Source of the DNA: Natronohydrobacter sp.
GTDB taxonomy: Bacteria > Pseudomonadota > Alphaproteobacteria > Rhodobacterales > Rhodobacteraceae
Assembly: GCA_007116445.1 (NCBI GenBank)
Contig: SKIM01000169.1
Span: 1 to 15,024, forward strand
Reading direction: 5' to 3'
DNA: 15,024 nucleotides
Under the pieces are notes generated by a model. That model was not told the origin of the DNA, searched no databases, and saw only the letters and a program-made list of their open reading frames with translations. This document shows, piece after piece, positions 6,268-13,342 of the stretch. Position 1 is the first letter of the stretch. Each line of letters opens with the position of its first letter. Made by a program: the position numbers and the translations under genes.

Positions 6268-7053
6268 ATGCGCATTCTGGTAACCAATGATGACGGGATT
6301 AACGCACCAGGTCTGGAGGTGCTTGAACAGATCGCGCGGGCCGTCGCAGGCCCCAAGGGCGAGGTCTGGATCGTCGCCCCCGCCTTTGAGCAATCCGGTG
6401 TGGGTCATTGTATCAGCTACACGCATCCGATGATGATCGCCAAACTGGGACCGGGGCGCTATGCGGCAGAAGGCTCGCCTGCGGATTGCGTGCTCGCAGG
6501 GCTTTATGACGTGCTGCAAGGTGCGCGACCTGATCTTGTGCTTTCAGGCGTCAATCGCGGCAATAATTCCGCTGAAAACGTGCTCTATTCTGGGACTGTC
6601 GGTGGCGCGATGGAAGCCGCGCTGCAAGGTCTGCCCGCCATTGCGCTTTCGCAATACATGGGGCCAATGACAGAAGATCTGCCTTCGGCTTTTGATGCCG
6701 CCATCGGGCATGGGCAGGCGGTGATCGAGAAACTTCTGAAAGACGCGATCTGGGATCAGGGCGATTACCGGCTGTTCTACAATGTGAACTTCCCGCCGAT
6801 CGGGCGCGGCACGGTCAAGGGCATGAAGGTCGCCCCGCAAGGGTACAGAAAAGACACGTTTTTCGGCGTCGAGGCGCAGACATCGCCCACAGGACGCAAA
6901 TTTCTGTGGATCAAGGGCGGACCGCAGCATCTGCCCACTGCGCCGGGCACGGATGCGGCAGTCAATCTCGAAGGGTATATCTCGGTCACTCCGATGCGCG
7001 CGGATCTGACTGCTCATGACGCGCTTGATGATGTGCGAAAGGCGCTGGAATGA
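6268..7053 (+). CDS. surE: 5'/3'-nucleotidase SurE
   Basis: SurE is a metal-dependent phosphatase that removes phosphate from nucleoside 5'- and 3'-monophosphates and short polyphosphates in the cytosol. The 261 residues match the usual family length. Metal-site residues are visible: Asp8-Asp9 in ILVTNDDGINAPG, Ser43 in APAFEQSGVGH and Asn96 in LSGVNRGNN. The stretch SAENVLYSGTVGGAMEA (about 101-117) is also typical. The ATG at 6268 follows AAGGGGA. The stop overlaps the start of pcm by four bases (ATGA), which implies translational coupling. The pairing with pcm and an nlpD-like gene repeats the order known from enterobacteria, where it is linked to stationary-phase survival; rpoS does not follow here. 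Confidence 0.96.
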   Translation: MRILVTNDDGINAPGLEVLEQIARAVAGPKGEVWIVAPAFEQSGVGHCISYTHPMMIAKLGPGRYAAEGSPADCVLAGLYDVLQGARPDLVLSGVNRGNNSAENVLYSGTVGGAMEAALQGLPAIALSQYMGPMTEDLPSAFDAAIGHGQAVIEKLLKDAIWDQGDYRLFYNVNFPPIGRGTVKGMKVAPQGYRKDTFFGVEAQTSPTGRKFLWIKGGPQHLPTAPGTDAAVNLEGYISVTPMRADLTAHDALDDVRKALE

Positions 7054-7697
7054 CGCAGGATGCGCAACTGGCCGAGGCGCGGATGCGCTTCATCTTCACC
7101 ATCCGCTCGCGCGGGGTCACTGATACCCGCGTCTTGCAGGCAATGGAGAAGATTGACCGGCGCGCTTTCGTCACCGGCATTTTCGCGGATCGCGCCTATG
7201 AGGACATGCCGCTGCCGATTGCTTGCGGCCAGACCATCAGCCAACCCTCTGTCGTTGCATTGATGACGGAGGCACTGCAAGTCGGCCCGCGCGACAAGGT
7301 GCTGGAGATCGGCACCGGTTCGGGCTATCAGGCGGCGATCCTCAGCCAACTGGCGCGGCGCGTCTACACAGTGGAGCGCCACCGCACGCTCGCGCAGGGC
7401 GCGCAGTCTGTGTTTGACCGGCTGGGGCTGACCAATGTGACTGCAATGGTCACTGATGGCAGCCATGGTCTGCCGGATCTCGCGCCGTTTGATCGCATTA
7501 TCGTGACTGCAGCGGCAGAAGACCCGCCTGGCCCGCTCTTGGCGCAACTGCGGATTGGCGGTATCATGATGGTCCCTGTTGGTCAGTCTGATACAGTGCA
7601 GACACTGATCAGAGTGATCCGGCGCGAAGATGGGTATGAGTATGAAGAATTGCGCGCGGTGCGCTTTGTGCCCCTGATCGAGGGTCTGGGACAATAA
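7050..7697 (+). CDS. pcm: Protein-L-isoaspartate O-methyltransferase
   Basis: This repair enzyme methylates isoaspartyl residues that form in ageing proteins, using S-adenosylmethionine, and so allows their return to aspartate. It has 215 residues, normal for the family. The characteristic TISQPSVVALMTEAL (about 62-76) precedes SAM-binding motif I, VLEIGTGSGYQAA (84-96), followed by VYTVER and a later RIIVTAAAEDPPGPLLAQL block. The ATG overlaps the surE stop as ATGA, so it is probably translated by coupling. The next gene starts 72 bases downstream on the same strand. No missing motif is seen. Confidence 0.96.
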   Translation: MTQDAQLAEARMRFIFTIRSRGVTDTRVLQAMEKIDRRAFVTGIFADRAYEDMPLPIACGQTISQPSVVALMTEALQVGPRDKVLEIGTGSGYQAAILSQLARRVYTVERHRTLAQGAQSVFDRLGLTNVTAMVTDGSHGLPDLAPFDRIIVTAAAEDPPGPLLAQLRIGGIMMVPVGQSDTVQTLIRVIRREDGYEYEELRAVRFVPLIEGLGQ

Positions 7698-7769
7698 CGC
7701 AGTAAAGCGACCCGTAAAGCCGACAGACTAAATGTCGCAAGGGCTGCGCAAGAAATGAGGGCAGAGCAG

Positions 7770-8957
7770 ATGGCTTTTCAGACACGAACACTGTTGCTAT
7801 GCAGTGCGGCGCTTGTCGCGCTGAGCGCCTGTGCGGATTTCGATCTGGACATGCGCAGTCCCTCCAACGGGCTGTCCACTGCTGACGCAGCGCGACAGGC
7901 CACTGCACCGCGGCCTCGGGCGGATGCGCGCGGGGTGATCACCTATCCGGATTATCAGGTCGCCATTGCGCGTCCAGGCGAAACGGTCGGCAGCGTCGCG
8001 CAGCGCCTTGGGATGTCGGAAACTGAATTGGCACGTCACAATGCGCTGGATGTCACAACCAATCTGCGCGGTGGCGAGGTTTTGGCACTGCCGCGCATGA
8101 TTGACACCCCTGCCCCGGCCGCGCAGTCCGGCAGCGCCATCGAGATCTCGACCTTGGCCGACACGGCCATTGCCCGCGCCGAAGGCACCGCGCCCGCATC
8201 CGCTGCGCCGCGCCCGGTGGTCACACAACCTGCCGAAAGCCAGCCACGCCAGCACCGCGTGCAACGTGGCGAAACGGCATTCCAGATTGCCCGGCTCTAC
8301 AATGTCGCACCGCGCGCTCTGGCCGAATGGAACGGTCTCGACCCCGAAATGCGCGTGCGCGAAGGTCAGGTTCTGCTGATCCCGGTTGCCGATCAGCCAG
8401 CCCCGGTGCGCACTGCCGCGGCCGCCCCACCACCTGCGCCAGAACCGACTGTTTCGCCCCCCGGCGCGGGCAGCGCCACACCAACACCGCCAAGCGCATC
8501 TCAGCCCCTGCCACCTCCCGAGCCGCCGGCGCGCGAAGCTGAGGCGGCAGCTGCCGAGGCCCGCCCGCCGTCGCCCGCCCTATCCGAGGAGCGCACCGAA
8601 GCCACGCGCCCGCGCTTTGCGATGCCAGTCGAAGGCCGCATTATCCGCGCCTATGCACCGGGGCGCAATGAAGGGATCGGTATCGCCGCAAGTGCCGGAA
8701 CGCCCGTCCGTGCTGCAGCAGCGGGCCGTGTTGCTGCAATCACCGAAGACACCAACAAGGTGCCCGTTGTGGTGATTCAGCATGATAACGGGTTGCTGTC
8801 CGTCTATGCGCAGCTCGAAAATCTCACCGTCACACGCGGGACGACTGTGTCACAGGGTCAGACGATCGGGCGCGTGCGTTCGGGCGACCCCAGCTTCTTG
8901 CATTTTGAAGTGCGGCGCGGGATGAACAGTGTCGATCCGATGAGCGTGCTGCAATAA
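7770..8957 (+). CDS. NlpD-like lipoprotein: two LysM domains and a degenerate M23 (LytM) domain
   Basis: A signal peptide with lipobox LSAC puts the lipidated residue at Cys21, so the 395-residue protein should be anchored in the envelope. Two LysM peptidoglycan-binding domains follow (about 63-107 and 161-205), then a Pro/Ala-rich linker (about 208-280) and a C-terminal M23 domain (about 283-395). Catalytic zinc ligands are mostly lost: the usual HxxxD reads N300-EGI-G304, and the YAH motif reads YAQ (Gln348). Only the His in LHFEVR (378) remains. This pattern is known from NlpD, EnvC and DipM, which activate cell-separation amidases instead of cutting glycan themselves; that role is inferred here. 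I chose the ATG at 7770 over 7755 because AGGG lies at proper spacing before it. It lies 72 bases after pcm. Confidence 0.9.
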   Translation: MAFQTRTLLLCSAALVALSACADFDLDMRSPSNGLSTADAARQATAPRPRADARGVITYPDYQVAIARPGETVGSVAQRLGMSETELARHNALDVTTNLRGGEVLALPRMIDTPAPAAQSGSAIEISTLADTAIARAEGTAPASAAPRPVVTQPAESQPRQHRVQRGETAFQIARLYNVAPRALAEWNGLDPEMRVREGQVLLIPVADQPAPVRTAAAAPPPAPEPTVSPPGAGSATPTPPSASQPLPPPEPPAREAEAAAAEARPPSPALSEERTEATRPRFAMPVEGRIIRAYAPGRNEGIGIAASAGTPVRAAAAGRVAAITEDTNKVPVVVIQHDNGLLSVYAQLENLTVTRGTTVSQGQTIGRVRSGDPSFLHFEVRRGMNSVDPMSVLQ

Positions 8958-8993
8958 CCTGCGGCCTTGCCAAAACCGCTCACAGGGCGTATC

Positions 8994-9005
8994 CGTTAGC
9001 GCAAA
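8994..9005. promoter_or_regulatory. Palindromic element upstream of eda, shared with gap
   Basis: CGTTAGCGCAAA lies 20 bases before the eda ATG. Within it and the following C, GTTAGCGCAAAC is one base away from the perfect palindrome GTTAGCGCTAAC. The reverse complement of the box at 1230-1241 upstream of gap is CGTTAGCGCAAT. A site this close to the start would suit a repressor. The regulator is not in the window. Confidence 0.45.
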
Positions 9006-9025
9006 CAATGCAACGGAGCGCTGCC

Positions 9026-9667
9026 ATGACACCTTCCGAACAAAGCCAGCATGCGCTGTCTCTTTGTCAACTGGCGCCGGTGATCCCGGTTCTCGTGATC
9101 GAGGATATCGCCCATGCCATCCCGCTCGCACAGGCGCTGGTGGCCGGGGGACTACCGGTTCTCGAAGTCACGCTGCGCACCGACTCTGCGCTTGATGCGA
9201 TTGCAGCCATGTCCGGGGTTGATGGCGCCATCGTCGGAGCGGGGACTGTGCTGAATGCAGCCCAGATGGAAGCTGCGAAAAATGCAGGCGCCCGATTTGC
9301 TGTCTCGCCCGGAGCGACGCCCGCAGTTCTTGATGCCGCGCGGGTGCATGACATGCCGCTCTTGCCGGGCGCACAGACATGTTCCGAGGTGATGGCCCTG
9401 TTGGAACAGGGCTACACAGTACAGAAGTTCTTCCCTGCCGAATCCATCGGCGGGTCCAGCGCACTGAAGTCGATTGGCGGCCCTTTGCCCCAGGTCACGT
9501 TCTGCCCGACAGGTGGCATCAGCCTTGCGCGCGCGCCAGACTATCTGGCATTGCCGAACGTCGCTTGTGTCGGAGGCAGCTGGATTGCGCCCAAGAACGC
9601 CATGTCGGATGGCGACTGGGCGAGCATCGCTAAACTCGCCAAGGCCGCCAGTGTGCTGCCCCGCTAG
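9026..9667 (+). CDS. eda: 2-dehydro-3-deoxy-phosphogluconate (KDPG) aldolase
   Basis: The enzyme splits KDPG into pyruvate and glyceraldehyde 3-phosphate, the last specific step of the Entner-Doudoroff pathway; many members also cleave 4-hydroxy-2-oxoglutarate. The 213-residue protein shows the class I aldolase features: Glu47 in LEVTLRT, GAGTVLNAAQ (71-80), FAVSPGATP, LLPGAQTCSEVM and the Schiff-base Lys134 in VQKFFPAES, followed by FCPTGGIS. I chose the ATG at 9026 over the one at 9008 because GGAG sits seven bases before it. The gene is not next to edd here. Its product feeds the substrate of GAPDH, whose gene carries the same upstream element. Probably its own transcription unit, since 68 bases with the palindrome separate it from the preceding gene. 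Confidence 0.95.
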   Translation: MTPSEQSQHALSLCQLAPVIPVLVIEDIAHAIPLAQALVAGGLPVLEVTLRTDSALDAIAAMSGVDGAIVGAGTVLNAAQMEAAKNAGARFAVSPGATPAVLDAARVHDMPLLPGAQTCSEVMALLEQGYTVQKFFPAESIGGSSALKSIGGPLPQVTFCPTGGISLARAPDYLALPNVACVGGSWIAPKNAMSDGDWASIAKLAKAASVLPR

Positions 9668-9685
9668 ACTCCGTCGGGCATGCGT

Positions 9686-9704
9686 GATGGCTGTCGAAGC
9701 CATC
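9686..9704 (+). terminator. Possible terminator hairpin after eda (no T-run)
   Basis: GATGGCT and AGCCATC form a perfect 7-base stem with a 5-base loop, 18 bases after the eda stop. No T-run follows, so termination is uncertain. Confidence 0.35.
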
Positions 9705-9810
9705 TGAAGCTTGCGTGATACATCCCGACCATGCTGTTATATGTCACCACCGGGCAGCGTGGCTGCTGCGATTGAGAATTTGGCAAGATATTGCATGGTA
9801 AGAACGAGAT

Positions 9811-10470
9811 ATGGATCATATTCAAGCAATCTCCCCGTTGATCAGACGCCGCAGGCTTCTCGCGCTGACCGGCAGTGCCATGGCCTTGTCGGCCTGCTTG
9901 CCAGCCTTGACGCCGACACCGCCGCCCCCGGAATTTCCGCCGATTGATTATTCGACCCGACGCGACGGCCCGCATCAGTTGCAAGCGATCGATTTGCAGG
10001 AAATCCCCGAATTTCTGCATCGGCAGGTGGTTCGTTATGAAACCGACGAACCCACCGGAACCATCATCATCGAAAATCAGAACCGCTTGCTCTATCTTGT
10101 GCTGGAGGATGGCTATTCCCTGCGATACGGGCTGTCAGTCGGGCGGGAAGGGTTTGACTGGACCGGCACATCGACGGTCTATCGCAAAGCGCGCTGGCCA
10201 ACATGGACGCCACCGCCGGAAATGATCAAACGCGAGCCCCATCTGGAGCGTTGGAAGGACGGACAACCGGGCGGTCCGCAAAATCCACTGGGCGCGCGCG
10301 CGCTTTATCTGATGACGGATGGACGCGATCAGGGCTACCGTATCCATGGCACCCCGGAATGGCGCTCGATTGGGCGCTTTGCCTCATCCGGATGCTTCCG
10401 CATGCTCCAGCAGGATGTGATCGACCTTTACAATCGTGTGCCAATTGGCACGAAGGTGATCGTGATCTGA
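9811..10470 (+). CDS. YkuD-family L,D-transpeptidase, lipoprotein or Tat-exported
   Basis: YkuD enzymes form 3-3 cross-links in peptidoglycan or attach proteins to it, acting in the periplasm. The 219-residue protein starts with an Arg-rich signal (RRRRLLALTGSAMALSAC), with a twin-arginine-like beginning and a lipobox ending in Cys29. A Pro-rich stretch (about 32-44) follows. The catalytic region is clear: IIIENQNRLLYLVLEDGYSL (about 85-104) opens the domain, His179 lies in HGTPEW, and the nucleophile Cys195 lies in FASSGCFRM. The ATG at 9811 has only a weak ribosome binding site, but it is the only start that keeps the full signal. It is 143 bases after eda and probably transcribed separately. 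It converges with the ackA-pduL fusion over a 150-base gap in which no gene is seen. Confidence 0.93.
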   Translation: MDHIQAISPLIRRRRLLALTGSAMALSACLPALTPTPPPPEFPPIDYSTRRDGPHQLQAIDLQEIPEFLHRQVVRYETDEPTGTIIIENQNRLLYLVLEDGYSLRYGLSVGREGFDWTGTSTVYRKARWPTWTPPPEMIKREPHLERWKDGQPGGPQNPLGARALYLMTDGRDQGYRIHGTPEWRSIGRFASSGCFRMLQQDVIDLYNRVPIGTKVIVI

Positions 10471-10620
10471 AGCAAGCGCGCACTTAGAATATTGGCTATG
10501 GACGCCTCGCCGGTGCCAACGGCGCCCAGGGCTGCGGACTGGTAGGCACATCCGAGCACAAGATGATCACGCTCTATTCGAGCAGATATGCGACACGCGC
10601 CGTGCCTCATCCAACGCCGC

Positions 10621-12402
10621 CTACGCCACGATCCCACGCACGATAATCGCCCCCTCTGCCGCACCACTAATCCCAGCGGCGTTGGCTTCGTCTGTGTCGA
10701 TATGCATCTCCGTATGCGCGGCCTCCGAGACACGCACGGTCACCCCGGAAAACGTCAGACCACGCCCTGTTTCCGGCAGGCTGACATCCACACTCGCGCC
10801 ATCGGAGAGCCCTGCGGCCTCTGCGTCGCGTCGGTTCATGTGAATATGGCGCGCAGCGATGATCAGACCATCCGTGTCCTGAAACCCGGCAGGCCCTGCA
10901 ATGCGTATCTGCGGCGTGCCATCCAGCGCACCGCTCTGGCGCACGGGCGCATCCACCCCCAGCGCGAACCCGTCCGTGCGCGAGATCTCGATCTGAGTGC
11001 GGTCCCGCAAGGGCCCAAGGATCGCAACATTCCCGATCTCACCCTTCGGCCCGATCAAACGCACTCGCTCGCGCGCGGCCCAGTGGCCCTTCTGGCGCAA
11101 GGGCTTTTCGGGCGTCAGCTCATATCCGGGGCCAAAGATCGCATCGACCGTTGCGCGTGACAGATGCACATGGCGAGCCGAGACGGCAATCGGGATTTGC
11201 AGCGGAGCGGGCGGCTGCGCTTTTGTGGCGCCAGCGACCTCATGGGCGATCATCAGCTGTTCGGCCGTTTCTGTCACCAGAACATTGACCCGCGCGCCAT
11301 ACGCCTGGATCTGGGGCGCAGCCCGCCCGGAAAGATCGACAGCCAGATTGCGGTCATGATCGAGCTTCAGCCCGATGAATTCCAGACCGTCGCAGATGCG
11401 CCGCCGCATCGAGGCCGAATTCTCACCGATCCCCCCTGTGAAGACCAGCGCATCCAGCCCGCCCATCGCCGCCGCATAGGCACCGATATATTTCCGCGCG
11501 CGATAAGCATAGATGTTGATCGCGAGCTGCGCATCCACATCGCCCTGAGCGGCACGGGCCTCAATGTCGCGCATGTCCGAAGCACCGGTCAGTCCCAGAA
11601 GCCCGCTCTCGCGGTAGAGCGCCGCTTCGATCTGCGGCAGTTCGAGCCCCAATACGCGCTGCAGATACCCAAAGACGCCGGGATCGATATCGCCCGAGCG
11701 CGTGCCCATGACCAGCCCCTCCAGCGGCGTCATGCCCATAGAGCTGTCGATGCTTTCGCCCCGCGCGATCGCGCAAGCGCTTGCTCCGTTACCCAGATGC
11801 AGACTGATGATGCGCAGCTCACGCAGAGGCTGACCCAAGGCCTCCGCCGCGCGCCCGGCCACATATTTATGCGATGTTCCGTGGAACCCAAAGCGGCGCA
11901 ACCCTGCCTTTCGCCAGGACTGCGGGACTGCGTAGCTGGTCGCGCGGGCTGGATTGGTCAGGTGGAAACTCGTGTCGAACACTGCCCATTGCGGCAGGTT
12001 GGGCCAGACCTCGCGCGCTAGTCTGATCGCGTCCAGGCTCGCAGGATTGTGCAGCGGCGCAAGCGGGGTCAGCGCCGCGACCTGCGTCAGCATTTCATCA
12101 TCGATCAGCGTGGGCTTGGTGAACGCCTCGCCCCCATGGGCGACCCTGTGTGCCACCGCGTCAATCGCCCCAAGCTCCGCCTCCGCAAGCAGATCGGGGA
12201 CCGCAGCTGTCGCTTGAGCAAGATCGCGGAAAGGCATATGGCGCTTGATCCCGTCCAGCTGCATGTCGCAGCCTTCTGGAGTGAAGCGGTCGAAACTGCC
12301 CTTCAGCGCCTGTTGACCGGCTTGGAGGGACTCTCCTGCTCTCAGGTGGTAAACACCGAGTTTCAGCGAAGAACTGCCCGCGTTGAAGACCAGAATACGC
12401 AT
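10621..12402 (-). CDS. Acetate kinase fused to PduL-type phosphotransacylase
   Basis: One uninterrupted 593-residue frame holds two enzymes. Residues 1 to about 390 are acetate kinase: Asn7 in VFNAGSSSLKL, Arg86 in HRVAHGG, Asp143 in VFDTSFH, His174 in GFHGTSHKYV, Arg235 in MGTRSGDIDP, and FTGGIGENSASMR. After a short Ala/Pro linker (about 391-401) comes a complete PduL domain (402-593): VSARHVHLS with His411/His413, FGPGYELTPEKPL, TQIEISRTD, APVRQSG, IIAARHIHMN with His519/His521, and EMHIDTDEANAAG. PduL exchanges acyl groups between CoA and phosphate, so the fusion would convert acetyl-CoA via acetyl phosphate to acetate plus ATP, or the reverse. No microcompartment gene or targeting peptide is present. 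The ATG follows GAGGTGAG. The upstream gene is the IscU-like protein, 60 bases away. Propionate could also be a substrate. Confidence 0.95.
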   Translation of the reverse strand: MRILVFNAGSSSLKLGVYHLRAGESLQAGQQALKGSFDRFTPEGCDMQLDGIKRHMPFRDLAQATAAVPDLLAEAELGAIDAVAHRVAHGGEAFTKPTLIDDEMLTQVAALTPLAPLHNPASLDAIRLAREVWPNLPQWAVFDTSFHLTNPARATSYAVPQSWRKAGLRRFGFHGTSHKYVAGRAAEALGQPLRELRIISLHLGNGASACAIARGESIDSSMGMTPLEGLVMGTRSGDIDPGVFGYLQRVLGLELPQIEAALYRESGLLGLTGASDMRDIEARAAQGDVDAQLAINIYAYRARKYIGAYAAAMGGLDALVFTGGIGENSASMRRRICDGLEFIGLKLDHDRNLAVDLSGRAAPQIQAYGARVNVLVTETAEQLMIAHEVAGATKAQPPAPLQIPIAVSARHVHLSRATVDAIFGPGYELTPEKPLRQKGHWAARERVRLIGPKGEIGNVAILGPLRDRTQIEISRTDGFALGVDAPVRQSGALDGTPQIRIAGPAGFQDTDGLIIAARHIHMNRRDAEAAGLSDGASVDVSLPETGRGLTFSGVTVRVSEAAHTEMHIDTDEANAAGISGAAEGAIIVRGIVA

Positions 12403-12462
12403 GATCTCACCTCAGCTTTTCAGGTGTCCAGCTTGCCGCAGCTGCAGCATGCGCGCAAGCAC

Positions 12463-12915
12463 TCAGCCGGTGTTTTCGCCTGCGAGCTGCGCACAGGCGT
12501 CCGTGGTCGCCTCGAGTGCGAGCAGGATCGAGGCGTGGCGGTTACGATACTCCCGCGCGGGGGTCAGCACCTCAAAACCGTCAAATGGTGCATCGGGCAC
12601 TGGCCCGTCGTCGCGCAGCATCGCCCGTAACTGGTCGCGCGCTTGGGTCAGTTGTGCGAGGCTGCGCCCAAGCACTACTTGGCCCAGCAATGCCGCCGAA
12701 GCCTGTCCCAGCGCGCAGGCTTTCACATCCTGCGCAAAACGCGTCACGCGCCCGTCCTGAAGGTCGAGATCAACTGTCACAGTCGAGCCGCATAGCGGCG
12801 CGCGCCGCTTAACGCTCGCCTGCGGCGCTTCCAGACGACCGTTATGGGGGATCTCACTCGCAAGCGCGAGGATACGCGCGGAATAGAGTTTGATCAGCTC
12901 TGCATTTTCGGGCAT
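12463..12915 (-). CDS. IscU/SufU/NifU-N-like Fe-S scaffold protein with altered ligand set
   Basis: IscU-type proteins hold a nascent iron-sulfur cluster between three Cys and accessory Asp and His residues. This 150-residue protein has the fold signature: APLCGSTVTVDL with Cys42, VKACALGQASAALLG with Cys67, and TPAREYRNRHASILLALEA near 118-136. Aligning to IscU by eye, the Asp two residues after the first Cys is Ser44, His127 matches the conserved His, and the third Cys is Ala128. Two of the five usual key positions are therefore replaced, and cluster assembly may be changed or lost. The ATG at 12913-12915 follows GGGGA. It reads toward the ackA-pduL fusion (60 bases) and diverges from hisI (58 bases). 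No cysteine desulfurase is nearby. The family is fairly sure, the function is not. Confidence 0.8.
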   Translation of the reverse strand: MPENAELIKLYSARILALASEIPHNGRLEAPQASVKRRAPLCGSTVTVDLDLQDGRVTRFAQDVKACALGQASAALLGQVVLGRSLAQLTQARDQLRAMLRDDGPVPDAPFDGFEVLTPAREYRNRHASILLALEATTDACAQLAGENTG

Positions 12916-12973
12916 CTCGGCTTTCCCCTTGCGCGCGGGCAGTATATCGACATTTCAAAGGAGGACATAGCCC

Positions 12974-13342
12974 ATGCTTTTCGATCCGCAAAGCCTGACA
13001 TATGATAAAAACGGTTTGATCCCGACCATTGCGCAGGACAATGACACGGGCGAGATCCTGATGATGGCCTGGATGAATGCCGAAGCCGTTGCCCTGACGC
13101 TGCAGACCGGACGCGTCACCTATTGGTCACGCTCGCGCCAGTCCTTCTGGATCAAGGGCGAGAGCTCCGGCCATGTTCAGGATTTAGTCGAGATGCGCGT
13201 GGATTGTGATCGTGATTGCCTGCTGTTGCTGGTCAATCAAAGCGGCCCAGCCTGCCACACCAATCGCCGATCCTGTTTCTACACGGCCCTACGCGATGGG
13301 CATGAAGTCGAGATCATGCGCCCGGAACAAGCCCCAGAGTGA
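12974..13342 (+). CDS. hisI: Phosphoribosyl-AMP cyclohydrolase
   Basis: This enzyme opens the adenine ring of phosphoribosyl-AMP, the third step of histidine synthesis. The 122-residue single-domain form (no fused HisE) shows GEILMMAWMN (26-35), TYWSRSRQSFWIKGESSGH (49-67), and the metal-binding block DCDRDCLLLLV (77-87), with Asp77, Asp79 and Asp81 for magnesium. The zinc residues are Cys78, Cys94 (GPACHT) and Cys101 (RRSCFY). The ATG at 12974 is preceded by AAAGGAGG, an optimal ribosome binding site. Its last 29 bases overlap the 3' end of gluQRS on the opposite strand. The other histidine genes are not in the window. Confidence 0.97.
   Translation: MLFDPQSLTYDKNGLIPTIAQDNDTGEILMMAWMNAEAVALTLQTGRVTYWSRSRQSFWIKGESSGHVQDLVEMRVDCDRDCLLLLVNQSGPACHTNRRSCFYTALRDGHEVEIMRPEQAPE

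Noticed and set aside
7711..7735. Two close copies of GTAAAGC upstream of the nlpD-like gene
   Set aside because: Only seven bases each, without symmetry or a second occurrence at another gene in the window.
10471..10620. Minus-strand peptide LGAVGTGEASIANI resembling a flavin halogenase fragment
   Set aside because: Too short, no conserved partner motif on either side and continuous with frames overlapping real genes; most likely chance.
11164..12021. 285-codon plus-strand frame
   Set aside because: Antisense shadow of the acetate kinase part of the fusion.
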